Assembly: GCA_002490725.1 (NCBI GenBank) | Contig: DKUN01000006.1 | Coordinates: forward strand, 34,302 to 98,301 | Direction of reading: 5' to 3' | Length of the DNA: 64,000 bases | DNA from: Porphyromonadaceae bacterium UBA7203 | GTDB taxonomy: Bacteria > Bacteroidota > Bacteroidia > Bacteroidales > Muribaculaceae | Part shown: positions 8,875-17,222 of the stretch, one piece after another | Layout of the letters: every line of letters begins with the position of its first letter | How positions within the stretch are numbered: position 1 is the stretch's first letter | The notes under the pieces: generated by a model | What the model saw: only the letters and a program-made list of their open reading frames with translations | Told to the model about the DNA's origin: nothing | Databases searched by the model: none | Position numbers and translations under genes: made by a program

Positions 8875-11427
8875 ATGGAACCTCAAATATCATTCACACC
8901 CGTCGAGCCGGAGAAGGTACACTCCGCAACGCTCGAATATTTTGGCGGTGACGAACTTGCCGCCCGTGTCTGGGCCTCGAAATATGCCTTGAAAGACAGT
9001 TTCGGCAATCTCTATGAGATGACCCCTGACGATATGCACCGTCGCCTTGCGCGCGAGTTTGCCCGCATCGAGGCGAAGTATCCCAACCCGATGAGCGAGG
9101 ATGAAATCTTCGGTCTGCTCAAGGACTTCCGCTATCTGGTGCCGCAAGGTTCTCCTATGAGCGGAATCGGCAACCCGTTTCAGACCGTATCGCTCAGCAA
9201 CTGCTTTGTAATCGGTCTTGAGGATCCGTCCGACAGCTATGGCGCGATACTCAAACTCGACGAGGAACAGGTGCAGCTGATGAAGCGCCGTGGCGGTGTG
9301 GGTCATGACTTGAGCCAGTTGCGCCCCAAGGGCATGCCTGTCAAGAATTCGGCGCTGACTTCGACCGGTCTGGTGCCGTTCATGGAGCGCTATAGCAACA
9401 CGACCCGCGAGGTGGCGCAAGACGGCCGTCGCGGTGCGCTGATGCTCACCACTTCGATTGTGCATCCTGATTCGGAGGCATTTATCGATGCCAAGCTGAC
9501 CGAAGGCAAAATTACCGGCGCTAACGTGTCGGTGCGCATTACCGACGAGTTTATGCGCTGTGCCGAGGCGGGCGTGAAGTTTACGCAGAAATTTCCGGTT
9601 GACTCCGGCGAGCCGTTGGTGAGCAAGGAAATCGACGCCAAGGCCCTTTGGTTAAAGATTGTACATAATGCCTGGAAATCGGCCGAACCCGGTGTGCTTT
9701 TCTGGGATACGATAACCCGCGAGTCGCTGCCCGACTGCTATGCCGACCTCGGTTTCCGCACAATTTCGACCAATCCGTGCGGCGAGATTCCGCTGTGTCC
9801 CTACGACAGCTGCCGCCTGCTCGCCATTAACCTTTACAGTTATGTCGACGAGCCGTTTACGGAGCGTGCGTCGTTCAACTACGCCCGCCTCGCCGACCAT
9901 GCCGCCAAGGCCCAGCGCCTGATGGACGACCTGATTGATCTTGAAATCGAGAAGATTGACGCCATTCTGGCTAAAATCGACGCCGACCCTGAAGACGCCG
10001 ACGTGAAGCACACCGAGCGCCACCTTTGGGAAAAAATACGCTCGCGCACACTGATGGGGCGCCGAACCGGACTCGGCACCACCGCCGAGGGCGATATGAT
10101 TGCCGCGCTCGGTCTGACATATGGCACCCCCGAGGCTACGGCTCAGTCGGTCAACGTTCACCGCGCCGTTGCGCTGGCTGCCTACGGCTCGTCGGTTACA
10201 ATGGCTGCCGAACGCGGAAAATTCGAGGTGTTTGACGCTGCCCGCGAGGCCTCGAACCCGTTTATGCAGCGCCTGTTTGAGGCCGACCCGCAGCTGCGCG
10301 ACCGCATGCTGGAATATGGCCGCCGCAACATTGCCTGTCTGACAATCGCGCCGACAGGCACCGTATCGCTGATGACTCGCACCTCCTCGGGCATCGAGCC
10401 GGTGTTCATGCCGGTTTATCAGCGCCGTCGCAAGGTGAACCCCAACGACAAGGATGTGCGCGTGGATTATGTCGATGAATCGGGCGACGCATTTGAAGAA
10501 TATATTGTCTACCACCCCAAATTCCTGGAGTGGATGAAAGTGCAGGGCATCGAACCCTCGCAGAAAATGTCGGCCGAAGAGATTTCGGCTCTGGTGGCGC
10601 GCTCGCCCTATGCAGGCGCGTCGGCCAACGAAATAGACTGGCTTGAAAAAGTCAACATGCAGGGAGCCGTGCAGAAGTGGGTCGACCACTCGATTTCCGT
10701 TACAATCAACCTGCCCTCGACCGTGACCGAAGAGACCGTCAACGAACTCTATCTGCGTGCCTGGAAGGCCGGATGCAAAGGGTGTACGGTTTATCGCGAC
10801 GGATGCCGTTCGGGCGTGCTCAACGCCATTACTCCCTCAAAAAAGAAAGAGGAGAAGAGTGTTGCCGCCGCCGGCCCGATGCTGCCCAAGCGTCCGGTGT
10901 CGCTCGAGGCCGACGTGGTACGCTTCCAGAACAACAAAGAAAAGTGGATTGCCTTTGTGGGGCTGGTTGACGGCCGCCCCTACGAGATATTTACGGGCCT
11001 TAACGACGACGAAGACGGTCTGTTCCTGCCCAAGTCGGTTACCCGAGGCAATATCATCAAGACTATCGACGAAGACGGCAACAAGCGCTATGACTTCCAG
11101 TTCGTGAACAAGCGCGGCCACAAAACCACCATCGAGGGGCTCTCCGATAAGTTCAACCCCGAGTTCTGGAACTATGCCAAGCTGATTTCGGGTGTGCTCC
11201 GCTATAGGATGCCTATTGACCAGGTGATTAAGATGGTCGACGGACTTCAGCTTGACTCTGAGAATATTAACACGTGGAAAGCCGGCGTTGAGCGCGCTCT
11301 GAAAAAATATATTCCGAGCGGCACTTCGGCCAGTGGCCACAAGTGTCCTAACTGCGGTCAGGAAACGCTTGTTTATCAGGAAGGTTGCCTGGTCTGCACG
11401 TCGTGTGGCACGAGCAAGTGCGGATAA
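8875..11427 (+). CDS. nrdJ: Adenosylcobalamin-dependent (class II) ribonucleotide reductase
   Basis: An 850-residue enzyme that reduces ribonucleotides to deoxyribonucleotides using vitamin B12, independently of oxygen. The barrel contains SMxLSNCF-like SLSNCFVIG (near residue 105), the active-site NPCGEIPL with C302 and E304, and APTGTVSLMT near 490. The C-terminus is a zinc-ribbon-like tail (CPNCGQE, CLVCTSCGTSKCG) that carries the redox cysteines. The start at 8875 matches the usual N-terminus (FGGDELAARVWASKYALKD). No cobalamin riboswitch fits in the short upstream gap. The mRNA is predicted to be leaderless or nearly so. Its stop overlaps the start of the glucanotransferase gene by one base. 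Confidence 0.95.
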   Translation: MEPQISFTPVEPEKVHSATLEYFGGDELAARVWASKYALKDSFGNLYEMTPDDMHRRLAREFARIEAKYPNPMSEDEIFGLLKDFRYLVPQGSPMSGIGNPFQTVSLSNCFVIGLEDPSDSYGAILKLDEEQVQLMKRRGGVGHDLSQLRPKGMPVKNSALTSTGLVPFMERYSNTTREVAQDGRRGALMLTTSIVHPDSEAFIDAKLTEGKITGANVSVRITDEFMRCAEAGVKFTQKFPVDSGEPLVSKEIDAKALWLKIVHNAWKSAEPGVLFWDTITRESLPDCYADLGFRTISTNPCGEIPLCPYDSCRLLAINLYSYVDEPFTERASFNYARLADHAAKAQRLMDDLIDLEIEKIDAILAKIDADPEDADVKHTERHLWEKIRSRTLMGRRTGLGTTAEGDMIAALGLTYGTPEATAQSVNVHRAVALAAYGSSVTMAAERGKFEVFDAAREASNPFMQRLFEADPQLRDRMLEYGRRNIACLTIAPTGTVSLMTRTSSGIEPVFMPVYQRRRKVNPNDKDVRVDYVDESGDAFEEYIVYHPKFLEWMKVQGIEPSQKMSAEEISALVARSPYAGASANEIDWLEKVNMQGAVQKWVDHSISVTINLPSTVTEETVNELYLRAWKAGCKGCTVYRDGCRSGVLNAITPSKKKEEKSVAAAGPMLPKRPVSLEADVVRFQNNKEKWIAFVGLVDGRPYEIFTGLNDDEDGLFLPKSVTRGNIIKTIDEDGNKRYDFQFVNKRGHKTTIEGLSDKFNPEFWNYAKLISGVLRYRMPIDQVIKMVDGLQLDSENINTWKAGVERALKKYIPSGTSASGHKCPNCGQETLVYQEGCLVCTSCGTSKCG

Positions 11428-13421
11428 TGGAAAGGTCTGAAAAACTGCTGCGCGTACTGACGACGCGTCTCGCTCCCGGCCTGGCGGTAGCCGTTTGCGG
11501 CTCCGCACCCGAACTCGGGTCGTGGCAGCCGTCCAAAGCCCTGCGCATGAATCGCGTCGGCATTCCTCTGTGGAGTGTCGGCGTGAGCCGTTCATTGCCG
11601 GCCGACACCGAATTTAAATTTATCATTGTCGGCACGGGCGACGACAGCGTAATCTGGGAGGAAGGCGCCAACCGCACTCTCGGTCAGCCGGGTCCGCTTG
11701 AATTCCGCGGAGGCGCGCGCTGGCGTGCGGCTGGCACGGCCGTGCCCGTGTTCTCGCTTCGCAGCAATGACGACTTTGGCTGCGGCGATTTCGAAGACCT
11801 CCGTATGCTGGTTGACTGGGCCGCCGCCACGGGCCAGCAGGTCATACAGATTCTTCCGGTCAATGACACGACCATGACGCGCACCCGCAGCGACTCGTAC
11901 CCCTACAGCGCAATCTCGTCGTTTGCGCTCCATCCGCTCTATCTGCGGCCCCGGTTGCTCGGCCTCCCGTCCGACCGCAACACGCGCCGCCGCTTCGAGC
12001 GCCTGCGCCTCAGGCTCAATGCAGAGCCCGCGGTCGACTATCCGGCCGTGGTTGCGGCCAAGGAGGAGTATGCGCGCATAATATATAAGGAGCAGGGTAC
12101 CGGCGAGCTGCAATCGCGTGAGTTTGCTGACTTCATGGCCGCCAATGCTTCGTGGCTGATGCCCTATTGCGCGTTCAGCGTGCTCCGCGACCATGGACGT
12201 CTCGGCGAACCCTACTCGCCCGGGCTGGTCATGCAGCTTGCGCTCGAAAATGCCGACGGCAACTTCATGTTTTACGCGTGGCTTCAGTATCATCTACACC
12301 GCCAGCTGCTCGGGGCGTGCCGCTATGCGCGCAGCCGCGGCGTGGCCGTCAAGGGCGATATTCCGATCGGAGTGTCGGCCTCGGGGGTCGATGCCTGGCA
12401 ATATCCCGAACTGTTTAACCTCGACGCGTCGGCCGGAGCGCCGCCCGACGCCTTTGCCGCCGACGGCCAGAACTGGGGCTTCCCGACTTATAACTGGGAA
12501 CGCATGGCTCAGGACGGCTTTGCATGGTGGAGGTCGCGTCTGGAACACATGGCCCAATATTTCGACGCCTATCGCATTGACCACATTCTCGGATTTTTCA
12601 GAATCTGGGAAATTCCGGTGGGTGTTTCGTCGGGCCTGCTCGGCCACTTCGCGCCTGCGCTGCCCCTTGGTCCCGGCGAGATGCTTGCCCGCTATGGCTT
12701 CAGGTTCGAACCGTGGATGGCTGTCGGCTCCGATAATTGTCCGACCGACCTGCTCTTTGTCGAGGACCCGTATGCCAAAGGGTGTTACCACCCCCGCATC
12801 GGCGGCTTCGATGCTCCCTGTTTTGCGCGCCTGGATGCGGCCATGCAGCAGTCTTACAGGGTCATGCACGAAGATTTCTTCTATCGCCGGCATGATGACT
12901 TCTGGCGCCACAGTGCCCTTAAGAAACTGCCCGCGCTGGTCAACGCGACGCCGATGCTGGCCTGCGCCGAAGACCTCGGCATGATTCCCGCCTGTGTGCC
13001 CGGAGTGCTCGACGAGGTGCGCGTGCTGGCACTCGAAGTGCAGCGCATGCCGAAGCAATATGGCGTGGAACTGGCCGACCCCGAAAGTTACGGCTGGATG
13101 AACGTTGCCACGACATCGACCCACGACATGGCGCCTCTGCGACTGTGGCTTGAGCAGACCGGCCGCGATTCATCGCCCTCGGCGTGCGAGGAATATGTGC
13201 GGGCCCATGTCGACTCGCCCGCCATGCTTGCCGTGTTGCCGCTGCAAGACTGGCTGTCGGTCGACGCCGCCATGCGTAACCCCGATGCGGCGTCGGAACA
13301 AATCAACGTTCCGGCCAATCCTGACCATTACTGGCGCTACCGCATGCATCTGACCCTTGAGCGGCTCATGGAGGGCGAGGAATTGCGCTCTAACATCGCC
13401 TCAATGACGTCGTGTCGCTGA
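11427..13421 (+). CDS. malQ: 4-alpha-glucanotransferase (GH77) with one CBM20
   Basis: A 664-residue amylomaltase that moves maltosyl units between alpha-1,4-glucans. Residues 1-90 form a starch-binding CBM20 (VCGSAPELGSW, FKFIIV, IWEEGANRTL). The GH77 barrel follows (VFSLRSNDDFGCGDFEDL), with nucleophile D385 in RIDH and acid/base E515 in AEDLG, and STHDMAPLRLW. Bacteroides MalQ proteins I know are near 890 residues with two CBM20 modules, so this one seems to have lost one. ATG at 11427 shares its A with the nrdJ TAA (TAATG), so translation is probably coupled; an in-frame earlier start would lie inside nrdJ. Confidence 0.92.
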   Translation: MERSEKLLRVLTTRLAPGLAVAVCGSAPELGSWQPSKALRMNRVGIPLWSVGVSRSLPADTEFKFIIVGTGDDSVIWEEGANRTLGQPGPLEFRGGARWRAAGTAVPVFSLRSNDDFGCGDFEDLRMLVDWAAATGQQVIQILPVNDTTMTRTRSDSYPYSAISSFALHPLYLRPRLLGLPSDRNTRRRFERLRLRLNAEPAVDYPAVVAAKEEYARIIYKEQGTGELQSREFADFMAANASWLMPYCAFSVLRDHGRLGEPYSPGLVMQLALENADGNFMFYAWLQYHLHRQLLGACRYARSRGVAVKGDIPIGVSASGVDAWQYPELFNLDASAGAPPDAFAADGQNWGFPTYNWERMAQDGFAWWRSRLEHMAQYFDAYRIDHILGFFRIWEIPVGVSSGLLGHFAPALPLGPGEMLARYGFRFEPWMAVGSDNCPTDLLFVEDPYAKGCYHPRIGGFDAPCFARLDAAMQQSYRVMHEDFFYRRHDDFWRHSALKKLPALVNATPMLACAEDLGMIPACVPGVLDEVRVLALEVQRMPKQYGVELADPESYGWMNVATTSTHDMAPLRLWLEQTGRDSSPSACEEYVRAHVDSPAMLAVLPLQDWLSVDAAMRNPDAASEQINVPANPDHYWRYRMHLTLERLMEGEELRSNIASMTSCR

Positions 13422-13448
13422 CAATGCTGACGTTACAGATATTTTTTG

Positions 13449-13456
13449 TAACTTTG
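13449..13456 (+). promoter_or_regulatory. -7 promoter element (TAACTTTG) of the M16 protease gene
   Basis: An exact TAnnTTTG match 36 bases before the ATG at 13493. I see no clear TTG at the -33 distance. Confidence 0.6.
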
Positions 13457-13492
13457 CGCGATTGAAATTATTTATACTTATTGCTATAACAG

Positions 13493-16312
13493 ATGAAAAA
13501 AATGATTTTAGGCGCTATAGCCTTCGTGGCTGCGCTTACCTCTCCACTGGCCGCAGCCGCTCAGCAGCTGCCCCAGCTGCCTACCGACCCCGAAGTGGTC
13601 AGCGGTGTGTTGCCCAACGGTTTGACCTATTACATCAAACATAACGAAACCCCTAAGGGTCAGGCTGATTTCCATATTGCCCAGAAAGTGGGCTCCGTGC
13701 TCGAAGAGGATAATCAGCGCGGTCTGGCGCACTTTCTCGAGCATATGTGTTTCAACGGCACTAAGAACTTTCCCGGCAATTCGCTCATCAGCTATCTGGA
13801 GAGCATCGGCGTCAAATTCGGCAGCCATCTGAACGCATATACCGGCACCGACGAAACCGTTTATAAGATTACCAACGTGCCCACGGCGCGTACGGAAGTG
13901 ACCGACAGCGTTCTGCTGATTCTTCACGACTGGGCTAACGAGCTGCTTCTTGACGGTGAAGAAATCGACAAGGAGCGCGGCGTTATCCACGAAGAGTGGC
14001 GCACGTCTAACGTAGGCCAGATGCGCATTCTCGAGGAGCTGCTGCCCAAGATGTATCCCGGCTCCAAGTATGGCCACCGTCTGCCGATCGGCACGATGGA
14101 GGTTGTCGATAACTTCCCCCACCAGGCTCTGCGCGACTACTACGAGGCGTGGTATCGTCCCGACCTGCAGGGTATTGTGGTTTGTGGTGATATCGACCCG
14201 GCTCGCACCGAGCAGGTTATCAAGCAGATGTTCTCCGACATCGAGATGCCTGCCGCAGCTCCCGAACGCGTCGAGTTCCCCGTTCCCGACACTCCCGGAA
14301 CCATCTATGCCATCGGTGCCGACAAGGAAATGACGGCCTCGATTGTCTACCTGATGTTCAAGCACCCCGTATTTCCCCGCGAACTGCGCAACACTCAGGC
14401 CTATCTTGCCTACGATCTCATCGAGCATCTGATTTCGGCCATGCTCAACGCGCGTTTTGCCGAAATGATGTCTGACCCGTCGACCCCCTTTGCGTTCGCG
14501 CAGGCTGAAATCGGCAATTATTTCATGAGCAACACTCAGGATATGTTTGCCGTTATCGGTGCTGCCAAGGACGGCAACATCTCGACGACGCTCCAGAGCA
14601 TATATCGCGAGGTGCTGCGCGCAAAGCGCGGCGGTTTCACACAGTCGGAGTTCGACCGTGCCAAGGCTGAATACGTAGCCGGTCTCGAGCGCGCTTATAA
14701 TAACCGCGCATCTATCGAGAACGCCGCTCTGACCAACGACATGATTCGTCACTTTATCGACGGAACTCCGATGCTCGGCGTCGAAATGGAATATAACATC
14801 CTGAGCCAGTTTGCTCAGCTGATTGACCTGAAGTCGGTCAACGACACCTTCTCGCAGATGGTTACAGACGACAACAGGGTGGTGCTCTGCATGCTTCCCA
14901 CCACTGCTGAAATGCCCACTGAAGCAGGCCTCGACGCTATGATGAAGAGTGTTGACGCCGAAGAAATCGAAGTGTTTGCCGACAATGTCCGCGAGGATCC
15001 GCTCATTGCCGTCGAGCCCGTGGCCGGCCGTCTGATCGGCACCGCTGCCGTCAACGAATTTGACAACACCGAGGTGTGGACTCTCAGCAACGGCGTGCGC
15101 GTTTATCTCAAACACACCGATTATAAGGCCGACGAAATTATTTTCGAGGCTGTTGCTCCCGGCGGCATGAGCCGTGTCTACACAACTACGACTCCGGCCA
15201 ACGCTCTGGCCCTGACCTCATGTTTCGCCGGCCAGTTCGGCATAGGCAGCTACACGGCTTCTGATCTCGAAAAGTACCTTGCCGGCAAGAAGGCCGCCAT
15301 CGGCCCCGGCTTCAGCCTCTACAGCACCACGCTCAGCGGCACGTCGACCGTCAAGGACCTGCCCACACTGTTTGAACTCATCTATGGCTACTTCACGTCG
15401 GTGAGCTATCCGGCCGACGAGTTTGAGGCTAACCGCAGCCTCTATTTGGGCCTGATGGAAAATCAGGAGAAGAACCCTCAATACGTGTTCCAGAAAGACA
15501 TGAGCGAGGCTCTCTACACCTCGCCTTACCAGCAGGTCTGCACTGCCGCCGACCTGAAGGAATGTACCCGCGACGGGGTTGAGGCGCTGGTGCGCAGCCG
15601 TTTTAACGACGCGTCGCAGTGGAGCTTCATCTTTGTCGGCAATTTCGACAAGGAGCAGATTCGTCCGTTGGTTGAGAAATACATTGCCTCGCTTCCCGCC
15701 TCAGGCGCCGCTGCCGAACGCATCACCGTAGCCGATTCCAACTATGAAATCAAGGCCGGCCGCGCAACCGAGAACTTCACCGTCAAGATGGAAGTGCCGC
15801 AGACCTATTGCGCCATCGTCGAAACCGCAACCATGCCGTTCAATTCGGTCAACGCCAAGCTCGTTTCCATTGCCGGCCAGATTCTGTCGGCCCGACTGCT
15901 GAAGACCATCCGCGAGGAGATGGGCGCGGTTTACTCAATCGGCGCAAATGGCGACATTGACCCGCAGATCGGCCGCAACGCCACGCTGATGACCGCCTTC
16001 CCGATGAATCCTGAAAAGAAAAACGAAGTGCTCGTGTCGATTGCTCAGGAAATTTCGGCTATGGCTGAGGAAATCACACCCGAAGAACTCAACAAGGTCA
16101 AGGAATTCATGATTAAGATGTACATTGAGCGCAAGGAAAAGAATCCCGCATGGGCATCGTATATGTCGCAGTGGGTGCTCACCGGCGCCGATCTGCTTGG
16201 CAATGCGGTTGAAGAGGTCAATGGAATCACCCCCGAGGCAGTGCAAAACTTTGTGAAGGAAATGAACGCTCAGGGCAACTACCGTGTTGTAATTCTGGAT
16301 CCTCAATCTTAA
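13493..16312 (+). CDS. Secreted M16 zinc metalloprotease (pitrilysin family)
   Basis: A 939-residue protease with a cleavable signal peptide (residues 1-24) and two M16 halves. The first half is catalytic: inverted zinc motif H80-F-L-E83-H84, with E161 in the DKERGVIHEEW helix as the likely third ligand. The second half (from about residue 510, WTLSNGVRVYLKHTDYKADE) is the inactive partner domain. These clam-shell proteases degrade peptides, here in the periplasm or at the surface. It is followed after 9 bases by a META lipoprotein gene and is probably co-transcribed with it. Confidence 0.92.
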   Translation: MKKMILGAIAFVAALTSPLAAAAQQLPQLPTDPEVVSGVLPNGLTYYIKHNETPKGQADFHIAQKVGSVLEEDNQRGLAHFLEHMCFNGTKNFPGNSLISYLESIGVKFGSHLNAYTGTDETVYKITNVPTARTEVTDSVLLILHDWANELLLDGEEIDKERGVIHEEWRTSNVGQMRILEELLPKMYPGSKYGHRLPIGTMEVVDNFPHQALRDYYEAWYRPDLQGIVVCGDIDPARTEQVIKQMFSDIEMPAAAPERVEFPVPDTPGTIYAIGADKEMTASIVYLMFKHPVFPRELRNTQAYLAYDLIEHLISAMLNARFAEMMSDPSTPFAFAQAEIGNYFMSNTQDMFAVIGAAKDGNISTTLQSIYREVLRAKRGGFTQSEFDRAKAEYVAGLERAYNNRASIENAALTNDMIRHFIDGTPMLGVEMEYNILSQFAQLIDLKSVNDTFSQMVTDDNRVVLCMLPTTAEMPTEAGLDAMMKSVDAEEIEVFADNVREDPLIAVEPVAGRLIGTAAVNEFDNTEVWTLSNGVRVYLKHTDYKADEIIFEAVAPGGMSRVYTTTTPANALALTSCFAGQFGIGSYTASDLEKYLAGKKAAIGPGFSLYSTTLSGTSTVKDLPTLFELIYGYFTSVSYPADEFEANRSLYLGLMENQEKNPQYVFQKDMSEALYTSPYQQVCTAADLKECTRDGVEALVRSRFNDASQWSFIFVGNFDKEQIRPLVEKYIASLPASGAAAERITVADSNYEIKAGRATENFTVKMEVPQTYCAIVETATMPFNSVNAKLVSIAGQILSARLLKTIREEMGAVYSIGANGDIDPQIGRNATLMTAFPMNPEKKNEVLVSIAQEISAMAEEITPEELNKVKEFMIKMYIERKEKNPAWASYMSQWVLTGADLLGNAVEEVNGITPEAVQNFVKEMNAQGNYRVVILDPQS

Positions 16313-16321
16313 TATACATAC

Positions 16322-17191
16322 ATGAAACTGAAACAAACAGCAACTATTCTTACACTGACGCTCGCCCTCGGGCTCACGGGCTGCTCTCTTTTCAAGAAGA
16401 GCAACGCCGTGAGCTTCGACTCGGGCGATGCCATTCCCCTCTATCCGGTAACTACCGAAACCGAAACCGACCTGTCGATTGGAGGTCGCTGGTTTATCAA
16501 GACCGTCGGCAGCATCAAGCTGCATTCGATTGAAGATGAAGAGTGGCCTTACATTGAATTCGTGCCCGCCGAGGCCCGTTTCTATGGCCACGACGGATGC
16601 AACCTGATTAACGGCAGCTACAGGCTCGGCGCCGACCATTCGCTCGAGCTGAGCAATATCGCCTCGACCATGAAGATGTGCGAGGGAGACTCGCTTGCCT
16701 ATCCGATTGCCAACGCGCTCGATGCGACCAAGATTTTCTCGGTCAGCCGTGCGTCTGACGGAGCAATGACCCTGACGCTGGTCGGCGCTGACAAACGCCC
16801 GCTGATGACTCTGGGCAAGAGCGATATTGACTATCTCAACGGTGCCTGGCAGGTAACGGCGGTAAACGGACGCGACATCAACGTGCCCGACGCACGCCTT
16901 GTAATCGACGTGAACTCCGGCCGCATCAGCGGCAATGCCGGCTGCAACCGCCTGAGCGGCGAACTTTCGCGCAACCCGCAGGTGGGCTCGTCGGTTCAGT
17001 TCAGCAATCTGGCCACGACGCGCATGACCTGTCCCGACATTCAGACCGAATCGGCTCTGCTGATAGCGCTTGAAGAGGTGGCTACGGCGCGCAGCGGCAG
17101 CGGCGACACTGCAGAACTGCTTGACTCGTCAGGTCACTGCGTAGTCAAACTTTCGCGTCTGACACGCGAGCAGCTCTCCGACAATCAATAA
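16322..17191 (+). CDS. Lipoprotein with two META/HslJ domains
   Basis: A 289-residue predicted lipoprotein: signal peptide ending LGLTGC (Cys21). Two META domains follow, each with the G-x-x-G-C-N core: FYGHDGCNLINGSY near residue 95 and GRISGNAGCNRLSGE near residue 200. The second ends with the usual TRMTCPDIQTE segment. META/HslJ proteins are envelope proteins of unclear biochemistry; HslJ is linked to novobiocin resistance in E. coli. The linkage to the protease upstream suggests an envelope-stress role (inference). Confidence 0.87.
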   Translation: MKLKQTATILTLTLALGLTGCSLFKKSNAVSFDSGDAIPLYPVTTETETDLSIGGRWFIKTVGSIKLHSIEDEEWPYIEFVPAEARFYGHDGCNLINGSYRLGADHSLELSNIASTMKMCEGDSLAYPIANALDATKIFSVSRASDGAMTLTLVGADKRPLMTLGKSDIDYLNGAWQVTAVNGRDINVPDARLVIDVNSGRISGNAGCNRLSGELSRNPQVGSSVQFSNLATTRMTCPDIQTESALLIALEEVATARSGSGDTAELLDSSGHCVVKLSRLTREQLSDNQ

Positions 17192-17222
17192 ATTTAATAA
17201 TCAGAAATCTGTAATTTTTGCT

